A DNA stretch of 64,000 bases from Pyronema omphalodes. Its lineage: Eukaryota; Ascomycota; Pezizomycetes; Pezizales; Pyronemataceae. The notes beneath the pieces were generated by a model. It was not told the DNA's origin, did not search any database, and saw only the letters and a program-made list of their open reading frames with translations. Of the stretch, positions 11,811-21,666 are shown one piece after another. Position 1 is the first letter of the stretch. Each line of letters opens with the position of its first letter. The DNA lies in assembly GCA_024516155.1 (NCBI GenBank), contig JAJJXM010000019.1, positions 682,001 through 746,000 on the forward strand. The letters run 5' to 3'. The position numbers and the translations under genes were made by a program.

Positions 11811-11902
11811 GCGGGGGAGGGCGGGGGAGGGCGGGGGAGGGCGGGGGAGGGCGGGGGAGGGCGGGGGAGGGCGGGGGAGGGCGGGGGAGGGCGGGGCGGG
11901 GG
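11811..11902. repeat. G-rich decamer minisatellite
   Basis: Eight perfect head-to-tail copies of gcgggggagg at 11811-11890, then a degenerate gcggggcggggg. The G runs every ten bases on the plus strand could fold as G-quadruplexes. The proline-rich minus-strand frames over it are artefacts. Confidence 0.95.
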
Positions 11903-11904
11903 TT

Positions 11905-11995
11905 TGTGAGGTATAGCATCCTGAGCAAAGGGTTACAATTCCCGTCGCTTGGCGCACGGTGTTTCCAAATGCCCGACCGGTCTATATGTACATAC
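11905..11995 (-). repeat. Dispersed repeat family, copy 1
   Basis: Reverse-complemented, this segment (gaccggtcgggcattt, gcgccaag.gacggg.attgt, cctttgctc) matches 61733-61800 closely and 46950-47210 more loosely. It directly abuts the decamer minisatellite. It has no coding potential and is probably a fragment of a non-autonomous element. Confidence 0.6.
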
Positions 11996-12224
11996 AATGT
12001 CCGTCACCCCTGCACAGGAAATGATGACTAAGGACCACTTGAGGCTAGTGAAGAGGCTGATGGCGTGAGTGCGCAGAGAACACGCGCGAAAGCAGAGTAT
12101 GTACGCGTAAATGTGGACGGAATATCTGGATATTTGAACTAATCACGGCGTGATCAACCGAAAAATTTGAAAGTTAAAAATCCAAAAAAAAGGGACAACG
12201 GAAGCCCCCATGAGAAACGGCGTG

Positions 12225-13110
12225 CTTACACGTGATTACCCTGATGAGAATTGTTGTTTTTATGTTGCATGTCCTATTGTAGGTCCAATCTCATGCGATA
12301 TTGCACAATTTTGCTGCAGCCGCATCCTGCTCCTGTCGGGGCGTTTTGCCAGAAATTGCTAGATGGCGGGCTGGCGTCTAATCTTTCGTCGAAACAAGCC
12401 GCCATTAAGCGCGTCGCCCTACCTTCCTCCTTGTATAAAACCCCCTCCACTCCCTTTTCCTCTTTTTTCATTATCCAGATACGATGGGAATCAACGCAGG
12501 AGATTCCAGCACAACATGCTTCTTTTTTTGTCTGTTGAAAAGCCGCCTAGGGCTCTGGTGTCTCAGCCACGATCAGGGCTCAGGTCACTGACCCGTGGCC
12601 ACAGTTAGGGTTGATGTGACTGGATCATGGAGGTGGAGGTTCTAAATTGGGCATATCCCTTTCCGTAGGATGCGTAGTCTTAGATCAGTACTGCTATCAA
12701 TGAACTGTGATCTCCACCTCCACCTGATCTTTCCCTCTTTCGATTCACATTGTCAATTCACGGTCTCTATCTTAATAGTAGACCAGGCTTGTTATCTTTT
12801 GATGTCTTAGCATGAGGGATCAGCAACAATCTTGGGTATCAAAAGTTTGCTTTTTTGGACAAAACAGGCGTTGAGATGGCTTTTCTATCATGGGTCTAGA
12901 GTTTTGTGACGATACCCTTCTGTTTTCATGGCTAACGGGTGTTGGGCGTTGGTATTGATTTTTCTATCGACGGTGCCTTTAGTTTACTTGGATTGAGATA
13001 ATTTTCGAAATCCGTGTGCATATACGCACATGTTATCTTCCTTTTTTTCATCGATGTCTTGGCTATTGTGAGGATTCGAGGAAAATCTAAAGATAAGGAG
13101 TGCAGGACAT
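12225..13110 (+). repeat. Local duplication unit, copy C (non-coding half only)
   Basis: Matches the downstream halves of copies A and B: TATA-like gtataaaacc, then gaatcaacgcaggagattcc, accaggcttgtt, atggcttttctatcatggg and gttgggcgttggtattg. No MSYF gene accompanies it. It is interrupted by an approximately 220-bp insertion at 12533-12752. A TATA-like element at a fixed place before conserved sequence suggests a transcribed unit without a conserved reading frame. Confidence 0.6.
12533..12752. mobile_element. Insertion inside copy C, MITE-like
   Basis: Absent from copies A and B at the equivalent point. It is bounded by ttgtc on both sides and contains an imperfect inverted repeat, ggatcatggaggtggagg at 12622-12639 against gatctccacctccacctg at 12709-12726. 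It is too short to code. Small size, inverted repeats and an empty site in the paralogous copies fit a MITE, but the exact ends are uncertain. Confidence 0.4.
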
Positions 13111-14222
13111 CATTGAGTAATATGTTGACGCCGAGACGATTCTGTGGGGATAAGGTTGGTAAGAGACGAGATATTGGTATTGCCCTCTTTGCTGTATTTA
13201 GGGCCCTTATGTTTACGATTATGTTTCTCTATATTACATTTCACCCAAAGAATATCATGAATGTTCTTATAGACGAAACAATCGTTTCCATTAGTATAGA
13301 GAGATTCAATATAGTCATGCCTCGTGATTCATCATCGACGTCCAGCTTATTCATTTTTTCTACCCCCCTTCCCCAAATCTTAATGATGGTATCCTCCACC
13401 CTCCCCCCCCTCTCTCCATATTTTTTTAGTTCTCATTGTCTCCCAGCTTAAAGAAAGATAATCACAAGTATCAAAATAGCGATTGCATCAACAAAGAATC
13501 CTAACAAACTCTTAACCCTATTTATTTCTATAAAATAAAAATCAGGAGCTTTTTGAAAATTAAGAGGCTATCCTGGTTTATCAATTCCAACTCTCAGATG
13601 AATTAACCAAAGCAAGTACGTACACGATGATGAAGGGTCAAATCTTGATATAAGGTTAGAAGAATTCCCTATAAAAAGCCTCCCACCCTCCCTTGGATTA
13701 CGATTGATTCGAGACAATGGGTGACAGGTATTGAGTCAGGATACTAAGTTTACCACAGCCAATTCATTGCTCTACTGCTCTACCTGGGAGTTCCGAGCGT
13801 GGGATATTGATGGATTAAGTTTGAAACCCTTCTTGTTACATTCTCGTTACATTCTGATGCTAAGACCGTGATTGTAGTGTTGAGAACTTGTACAGTAGGT
13901 ATATTACGACGAACCTCAAGAAAGAAAAAGGAACTGCTCTGAATGACACGCAGGACGGAGAATGGGAGGTATTTAATGGGTTCTAAGAGTGTGTTGTTCT
14001 GGGTATCACTTCCTGTTGAGTTATAATTTGTTGACTATTCGAGATATTTGTTGTTTTTTGTTGTTGAGATAAATTTTACTCAAGGACTTTTATACGATAT
14101 TCAGAGCAATACAAAAAATTTCAATTTCAAGAATCAGCACCCACAATCTCACCCACTCACCCACCCACTTAACCACGCACCCCCTCTCCCCAATATTTCT
14201 AAAATTAAAACAAATTCCCCCA
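13111..14222. other. Spacer before the hydratase gene
   Basis: T-rich and C-rich patches with no convincing coding sequence. The plus-strand frames at 13014-13451 and 14048-14287 are low complexity. Confidence 0.5.
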
Positions 14223-15125
14223 TTACAACTTACTATCCACCCACCTCACCTTTCTCTTCTCCACAAACGCCCTTAAGCCTTCCTTAATATTCTCTCCATC
14301 CTGCAACTTTACCCAATTTCCCTCTTCAAGCTTCTTATTCGACTCATCTACGCTGTCTCCGGAGAAGACACTTCTAATCCCCTCCCTGCTTACAATAATC
14401 GAATCTGGGCTCTGATCACAAATCTTCTGAGCCCATTTCAACGCCGCCTCCACTACATCCCCATCCACCACCTCATTAACCAATCCCCAAGCCTTGGCAT
14501 CCTCAGCCGTCAAAAACCTGCCCGTCATAGCCAATTCCCCAGCTCTCTGCAGTCCAACCGTCAGAGCAATCCTCGGCAATACGCCCGCGATAGCCACGAC
14601 TCCTCTCGCGGATTCCGGCAGACCAAAGCTACTATCTCTATGAGCAATAATCAGGTCCGTATTAGCAGCGGCCTCAAGTCCTCCACCGTAGCAAATTCCA
14701 TGAACCGCAGAAATAACCGGTTTCTTTCCAATTCGAGTTGAAAGGCCGGCGAAACCACCGACTCGTCCAGTGGGACGACCCTGGTCTGCTGAGGCTTGCC
14801 ATTCTTTTAGGTCTTGGCCGGCACAGAAGGCGGGAGGTCGGGAACTGTCACGGGCTCCGGTGATGATGGCGCAGCGGAGACTGGGGATTGTATCGTACCA
14901 GGCCCAGATTTGCGCCAATTGGGTGTGCGCGGTGTTGTTGATGCAGTTCATGGAGCGGGGACGGTTAAGGGTTACTGTGCGGGGACTGGATTAGTCATTG
15001 GTTGTCAATTGGTAAAGAGATTGTAGGAACATACCGAGGAGGATTTGGGGAGTCGGGAAGGAGATTAAAATATGTGAGTCCACATGGGGAGGAGGCGGGT
15101 TGAAGGTGGGGGTTGTGGGTGCCAT
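14223..15125 (-). CDS. Enoyl-CoA hydratase/isomerase family protein, peroxisomal
   Basis: Model complement(join(14223..14974,15035..15125)), 280 aa; one 60-bp intron (GTATGT, branch TGACTAAT, GCACAG). It is a crotonase-fold protein: the ITGARDSSRPPAFCAGQDLK segment and the HGICYGGGLEAA segment form the CoA/oxyanion-hole region. The glutamates of GGGLE and LPESARG correspond to the two catalytic acids of classical hydratases (2-enoyl-CoA + water to 3-hydroxyacyl-CoA). The C terminus is DSKL, a type 1 peroxisomal signal, so a role in peroxisomal beta-oxidation or a related CoA pathway is likely. The start chosen gives MAPTTPTF and joins cleanly to VTLNRPRSMN, a usual crotonase opening. Exact substrate is unknown; it could be an isomerase or a secondary-metabolism hydratase. 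Confidence 0.88.
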
Positions 15126-16231
15126 TATAACGTTGTTTGGTGGGGTTTGAAGTTTCTTGGTTGTTTCTGCGTTTTGTTCTTGTGGTGATGGTTTATAAAA
15201 GTTCGATCTTAAGCTCTGAGCTCCAGAGAGCTCTGTCGCGTTTATGTAGTGTCAACCATGAGATGATATGCCGAGGTGTAAGGCACCCGCGGTTACAGAG
15301 CTGCTACTAATCTGCGATGCGAGGAGTGATCAGCCTGAAGTCGTAGTTGCTGCTGGGTGGTGTAGGTAAGGTACATACGTAGACGTTGGGACAGACTCCG
15401 GTTGTTTTCTGGACTGGCGGCCGGAGACTATATTTAACGCAGGTACGCGTGGTGTGAAAGACCGGAAAGAAATGCTGGGCAAACCAAATTTGTGGATAAG
15501 ATTTAGAAGAAGATAATTCAGTAGGAAAAAGGCAAAAACGAGGAGCTGAAGTTTGTGAGTAGGTGATCTTTGTGCTCAGTCACTCGAAAATCAAAAGATG
15601 GAAGTCTGATACATTTGGGATTCTCCATCCTCTCCTTGCTTTTCATCTCAGAAATGCCAAGTAAGGCTGGTAAAATAAACCCGTAAACCAGGTATCATGG
15701 CCCTCTTCGCCGGTGTCAAATCTGGCGATGCGGGCAGCTTGTTAAGGGCGTCTTAGGAAGAAGGGACTCGGTCAACGGCAAGATCTCAGGGTCTTTCAGG
15801 TATTTATAGCGACTCAAATATTAGTTAGGGTTTCTTATTTTGACGACAATCCATCAATCCCATGAACTCTCCACAACAAATATCTCCAAAATTCGATGTT
15901 TCAAGTGCGGGGAAGCTTTGTTTGGTGGCTGGAGCTTAAGCTTCAAAGCTTCCCCACGTGCAATGACAGCAACACATGAAATTATCCCGCGGGGGTTGAA
16001 GAAGCTTTCATTGAACCTCAAAATAATGCAGAAAATCTGATTTTGAAATCCCAAAAGGTTTTATGCATTTCAGATACCGGCTGTACTTAAGCTTTTTGTA
16101 AACAAACAAAACGACACCCCTGCATCGAGCGACCGGGTTTCATCCCACCTCTCTCCTCCACACCACGTATCACGACCCGCATCTTCATCACCAATCTTCT
16201 TCGCCATCTTTAATCCCCCACTACATACACA
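15126..16231. promoter_or_regulatory. Divergent intergenic region, hydratase / myosin light chain
   Basis: The two flanking genes are transcribed away from each other, so both promoters must lie here. A pyrimidine-rich stretch near 16140-16230 precedes the light-chain ATG, as in many fungal housekeeping genes. No other gene is seen. Confidence 0.5.
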
Positions 16232-16867
16232 ATGGTAGGTATCCCAATTTCCTTTCTATAGATGAAGTAAGCTGACAAGTAAGGCCACCACCAACTACAA
16301 GGAAGCCTTCGCCCTCTTCGACAAGCGCGGCAATGGTCGTATCCCCTCGAGCTCTCTCGGCGACTTGTTGCGCGCCTGTGGACAGAACCCCACCAACGGC
16401 GAGGTTGACGAGCTTGTTCGTGGAGTCAAGGCCGATCGTACGACCTTCTACCTCATCATCTAAAGATTGTTTTTGATTGATCTAATCTCCCCCGCCGATA
16501 GTCGACTTCGATGCTTTCCTCAAGATCCTAAACAGACCTAACGGTTTCCGTGAACCTGGAGAGCCCAGCGAGTTTGTGCGCGGTTTCCAGGTGTTTGATA
16601 AGGAGATGACTGGTTATATTGGTGTTGGAGAGCTGAGATATGGTGGGTTCTATTACATGGCGTTGATGATGTGAGATGGAGGCTAATCGTGGTGCAGTTC
16701 TTACCTCCCTTGGTGAGAAGTTGACCAACGAGGAGGTCGACGAGCTTTTGAAGGGAATGGAAATTAAGGGCGACCAAGTCAACTACGTTGGTATGTATTT
16801 CTGGAATAATCACGCGAGCGCAGCTAACAAGAAAATAGACTTTGTCAAGATGATTATGGCCAACTAG
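16232..16867 (+). CDS. cdc4: Myosin essential light chain, Cdc4 type
   Basis: Model join(16232..16234,16284..16437,16502..16642,16698..16790,16839..16867), 139 aa; the first exon is only the ATG codon. The product aligns along its whole length with fission-yeast Cdc4 (141 aa): LLRACGQNPT, LNRPNGF, GFQVFDKEMTGYIGVGELRY, LTSLGEKL and a VDFVKMIMAN end. It has four EF-hand-like units. The first loop (DKRGNGRIPSSS) and others lack the full calcium ligand set, as in Cdc4. It should bind IQ motifs of type II (and V) myosins and act in the actomyosin ring and septation. All introns have GT..AG ends. Confidence is high. Confidence 0.95.
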
Positions 16868-17120
16868 ATTATAATACCATGAGATGTGGGGGAAAGGGAG
16901 TTTATTGCTGTAGTTCATGATTAATAGTATTAACGTCTGGGCGGTGTTTTTATTTTCCTGTACGTTCTTTGGAAGAATAAGAGAATATACGTGATGATGA
17001 TGACTCGTCGTTCTACTCTCAAGATATACGCGTGTACGATACAGAACTACACTGAAACAAAAAGAAAACTCATAATATCCCGATAATTTCGGAGTGTGGG
17101 CCCCGAGAGGCGCACTGGCC

Positions 17121-17831
17121 TCATTGATTGATGACCCCCTGGAAAATGGGTGCCGAATACTCCAAAGGCTGTCGTTCTCTCTCCCACGCGAGCCAGTCTG
17201 AGCGCGTAGTCCTGTAGTTTGATCAGCGCTGTGCTATGAATGTGGGGAACACAAAGTTCGTACGGTAGTAATCCCATTCCATTGACTTTCCATATACCAA
17301 GAGCAATAGTAGCAAGTTGAAGAGCAATGAAGGCGAGTTTCACGGGCCAAAGACGAGCGTGGGTGCGTTCGTTGTCGTATCTCGAAAAGGTAGAGCCAAC
17401 AGCAGAAAGAGCCTTAATCGGATTCATAAACAACATGACGGTCATCATAATGCTGAAGATTTGCAAGCTGTTTCCAGACATGTACATCATGATTGCGTTC
17501 ATGGGGATGGCCTTTGCGGGGGCCAAAGCAATCTCCCATGCTTTCTTGAGGAACAAATCGTCAGTTTCGCTGGCGCTTGCAGGTGTTGCTGCCACTGCTC
17601 CTCCCTTTGCAGATTTCTGTAAAAGAATGCCAGTTAGTCAACCGCCCAGAACCACCAACACCTCCTACGCAGTGGACAACATGCCTTGGAACCAGTAGTG
17701 GGCGTGAATCCAGGCGGGTCTGGGATCGAAGAAGAGATGGGGCGCGGCTTATTGCCGGGAAGCGAACGAAGGTCGATAACCCAATGGGGAGCAGGCGGAG
17801 ACGGTATCTTTGGCGGATGCGTAGGAGCCAT
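17121..17831 (-). CDS. EMC4: ER membrane protein complex subunit 4
   Basis: Model complement(join(17121..17211,17264..17616,17685..17831)), 196 aa, normal for the family. It starts with a proline-rich cytosolic segment (MAPTHPPKIPSP), then KKAWEIALAPAKAIPMNAIMM leading into the EMC4 hydrophobic core (MYMSGNSLQIFSIMMTVMLF), a second hydrophobic stretch around KLAFIALQLATIALGIWKVN, and a LLPTTRSDWLAW-type end that appears only after removing a 52-bp intron. The first intron begins GCATGT after CCAAG and ends TTACAG with branch CTAAC. No in-frame GT donor exists, so this is a GC-AG intron. EMC inserts tail-anchored and multipass proteins into the ER membrane. It is convergent with the light-chain gene (253-bp gap). 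Confidence 0.93.
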
Positions 17832-18126
17832 TTTCGATGATTTCGCGCAGTATTTCGGAGTTCTTTCGAGTGTTCTGGGGAATGTTGCTCGTTCGTCGGT
17901 CGTGAAATGTGTCGTCTTCCCTTCGTTTGATGCGGTGGTGGATGAATTGGATGGGGGGTGAGGGATCCGAGTTGGTCTAGCGAGGGCAGCAAAGCCAAGT
18001 TAGTAAGCTGTGAGTAGACATGCACTCTCCCCGAGACGGCGACGACTGAACATCCACCCCACAACCCAGGACGCCAAAATCTCAGAATTCGCATTGACAG
18101 TTCAAAGCAAAACTTAATCACCAGTC
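17832..18126. promoter_or_regulatory. Bidirectional promoter, EMC4 / AP-1 beta
   Basis: A 295-bp gap between two outward-facing conserved genes, so one short region must drive both. No clear TATA box was seen. Confidence 0.6.
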
Positions 18127-20462
18127 ATGGCATCCGGAGGCGATGCCCGTTTCTTTGCAAGGGTAAATTCCCCATTTCTAGCAACCCAAAGCACAGCTGC
18201 TAACACCTCCCGCCACAGGGCAAAGTCGCGGAGCTACGCGCAGAGCTTCAGAGCGACAAGAAGGACAAGAACTTCACGCGGAAAAAGATTGCCCTGAAAA
18301 AAATCGTCGCAAATATGACAATGAGCAATAACGATATGGCTGCGCTGTTTCCTGACGTGATCCAATGCATGACCATTCCCGCCCTAGAGATCAAGAAGAT
18401 GTTTGTCGCAGTCTCCTTTCGGCGAGGTGATCGCAACCTCGCAGAAGAGAGATATCGCATCTGACAGGATCGCTTACAGGTGCTTTTTATTCCTCGTCAA
18501 TTATGGCCGCTCCAAACCGGAGATGGCACAGGACGCTCTCCCCATCCTGATCTCAGACATGGACGACCCGAACCCTCTAGTCCGTGCCCTCGCCCTAAGG
18601 ACGATGTCCTATATCCACGTTCGCGAGTTTGTCGAAGCAACCGTTACTCCTCTACGAACGCTGTTACGAGATTCTGATCCCTACGTTCGTAAAACCGCTG
18701 CGTTCTGTGTTGCCAAGCTATACGACCACGACTCTCAGCTCGTTGAGAACTCCATCGGACCCAACGGCACCGGTGGTCTCATTGAGTCCTTGAACGACCT
18801 ACTCCGCGATGATAACCCTACCGTTGTTTCTAGTGCCCTGGTATCATTAATGGACATTTGGGAACGCAGCGATACCATCAACCTTACAATTGACCATGCC
18901 AATGCTTCCAAGTTCGTCCAGATCCTCCCAGACTGTTCAGAATGGGGTCAGACATATATTTTGGAGGCACTGATGTCCTACGTTCCCCAGGATTGCACTG
19001 AGGCCACTATTCTGGCCGAACGTGTCTCTCCTCGGCTTCAGCACAACAACTCTGCCGTCGTCTTAACCTGTATTCGAGTTATCCTCTATCTGATGAACTA
19101 CATTGCCGACCAAAAGGAGATTTCTGCACTTTGCAGAAAGTTATCTCCGCCTCTTGTCACTCTGTTGGCAAAAGGCCCTGAAGTCCAGTACCTTGCATTA
19201 CGTAATGCTTTGTTAATCCTTCAGCGTCGTCCAGAGGTGCTGAGAAACGATATCCGTGTCTTTTTCTGCAAATACAACGACCCAATTTACGTCAAAGTCA
19301 CGAAGCTAGAATTAATTTTCATGTTGGCAAACGAAGACAATATTGAGGAAGTATTAACGGAGTTGCGGGAGTACGCCACAGAAATTGACGTTCACTTTGT
19401 TCGGAAATCGGTGCGCGCCATAGGAAAGCTCGCCATTAAGATTGAGCCAGCTGCAAAGCGTTGCATTAAGACCTTGCTGGACCTTGTGTCAACGAAGGTT
19501 TCTTATATCGTTCAGGAAGCCACTGTTGTTATCCGTAACATCTTCCGGAAATATCCTAATCAGTACGAGAGCATTATTTCGACTTTATGCGAGAACCTCG
19601 ATTCCTTGGATGAACCAGAAGCAAAGGCAGCTATGATTTGGGTTATCGGACAATATGCGGACAGAATCGAAAACTCGGACGTATTACTGGAGGATTTCTT
19701 ATTTGCATTTGCCGATGAGCCTGTCGAGGTTCAACTCGCCCTATTAACCGCCACCGTGAAGCTATTTATTCAACGGCCCACGAAAGGACAGGATCTTGTT
19801 CCCAAGGTCCTAAAATGGGCCACGGAAGAAACCGACAATCCCGATCTCAGAGATAGAGGATACATGTACTGGCGTCTTCTTTCCGCCGATCCAGCGACAG
19901 CAAAGAAAATCGTAATGGGGGAGAAACCTCCTATTACTGCTGAGGCCGAGAAACTTGATCCCCAGACTTTGGAGGAGATGTGTCTCAATGTTGGTACTCT
20001 TGCAACTGTTTACCTCAAGCCAGTAGCACAGGTTTTCAGAACGGCAAGACCTAAGAAGCTACACGACTCTCCGGCATTACAACGGCATCAACTTCCCACC
20101 ACATTGGCGGCGGAGAGAAGTAGAATGTTGATTGAGAACATGATGGCACAAGGAGGAGGAATGCCAACACAGCAGGCGGGTATGATGGGTATACAAGGTG
20201 GATTGCAGCAGATGAGGTTGACACCGCAGCCGGTTGATCTCGCTGGGGAGCTGGCGGATGATTATTTTGGAAATCAGGTCCAGGGTCATGGACTTAATCC
20301 GTTTGCGCCAGTGGGCGCGGGGGGTGGATCTTATGGTGAGTTTTTCTTCCTCATGATATCAGGCACAAGCATATACTAACGAAGGTAATAGTTGTGAACC
20401 AATCAGCACCACAACAAATGTACCACCAAGACCAGAACCAGGGAGATTTATTACTGCTTTAG
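18127..20462 (+). CDS. APL2: AP-1 adaptor complex beta subunit (beta-adaptin)
   Basis: Model join(18127..18162,18219..18400,18480..20335,20392..20462), 714 aa. Beta-adaptin trunk of HEAT/ARM-like helices: FARGKVAELRAELQ, KKIALKKIVANMTM, FLFLVNYGRSKPEMA, LIRALALRTM-like repeats, and LRDRGYMYWRLLS near residue 560. A short Gln/Met/Gly-rich hinge follows, and the protein ends NQGDLLLL. There is no appendage (ear) domain, as expected of fungal AP-1 beta (budding-yeast Apl2 is 726 aa). It should pair with gamma-adaptin, mu1 and sigma1 in clathrin-coated carriers between the trans-Golgi network and endosomes. AP-2 beta is the alternative; overall similarity and housekeeping context favour AP-1. The second intron (GTTTGT donor, TTACAG acceptor) is needed to join IKKM to CFLFLVNYG. 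Confidence 0.93.
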
Positions 20463-21408
20463 GCGTAACGTAATTAGGATATGGATGGAGCGTTTGCAGG
20501 TGTTTGTGTTTAGCTTCTTTTTTTTTGTGTGTGTTTTGGAGTTCTTTTTGAGGTTCTTTTTATTTATATAGCTAAGCTTAATTGTGAATAGGATGTTGCT
20601 GAATATACCCAGTTTTTATTTTATTTTCTTTCTTAGTTTATGGATACAGGACATGTTGATAGGAAATGAATGGTCCCCTCATGTTGAAATGGAAAAGATT
20701 GGAAATTTCACTGGGTGTCACTCGTGGGGAAATCGTATACTTGTGTTCATCTAGCTGATCAAGAGTCCAGTTGGCCATTCTATCATTCTTTTGAAAACAC
20801 TTTCAAGCTCTCTTCAATGGCGTCACCAAGTTACCAATCACGACTTTGCCATCGAGTGCAGAGTACCTATATCTTTAATTGCAACATCAATTCAGTCCGC
20901 ATTATAGAAACAAGCCATAGAAATGTTAATTTCACCAACGTTCCCCATATTATTCCGTTTCTATGTTGTTCGATTATCAGCTTGAACCATCGGTACGATT
21001 CCATCCCTAAGAGCTGGGTTATTTCTTAAGAGGTAGGTTTTACGTTTATATACAATAGAATAACAAAATTCACCATTTCCATTTCTTTCCGGTTCAAAAT
21101 GCCACCCCCCTCCCCTCGCGTTCTATTCGATTCGATCTCAAGTCTCAAGTCTCATATCTCAAGTTACAATAGAATTTTTAATTCTCAATCACCAATTTCT
21201 TTTCCTTTTCCCTAGCATCATGAATCGTAAGTAATCGTAATAATGAATTCTACGTCAAAAGCCATTGTAATTGTTATTCCCCCGTCGATAAAAAGAATTT
21301 GTCTTGTTACTTTCCAAGCTTAAACTATAATCTATCACCGCATAAACAAAATTTCAGACTTCCCGCTTCCGAATTCAGGACCTAGGATCAGGATAACATA
21401 TAATCACC
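20463..21408. other. Intergenic region after AP-1 beta
   Basis: T-rich 3' flank of the adaptin gene followed by AT-rich spacer; no gene recognised. Confidence 0.5.
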
Positions 21409-21666
21409 ATGGCGATATCATTCAGTTTCATGTACCAGGATTTATTACAAGATATATCACCTGACGATGGTGATGATTCTTCCACAGTATTGTCCCCCCG
21501 CACCCATTTACCCCATCCCCCCATTCCATCCCATCATACTTCCTATCCAGCGTCCACCATGCACCAAGAACCACAAAAGCTAATCAAAACCAAACCAACC
21601 ACAGGTACAGAGACAAGGAACATCTTCAAGTCAGTCAAAGAAATCAGCATCACAGATAATGCATAA
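21409..21666 (+). CDS. Short ORF overlapping the next gene; possible 5' exon
   Basis: An 85-residue frame starting in a strong ATG context (atcaccatgg), overlapping the start of the 415-aa frame by 8 bases in another register. It is acidic then Pro/His/Ser-rich with no domain. It could be a 5' exon spliced to the downstream frame (a gtacag donor lies at about 21604), an upstream ORF, or nothing. I found no splice pair that joins the two frames convincingly. Confidence 0.25.
   Translation: MAISFSFMYQDLLQDISPDDGDDSSTVLSPRTHLPHPPIPSHHTSYPASTMHQEPQKLIKTKPTTGTETRNIFKSVKEISITDNA

Noticed and set aside
11691..11997. Proline-rich minus-strand frames
   Set aside because: Produced by the ten-base G-rich minisatellite.
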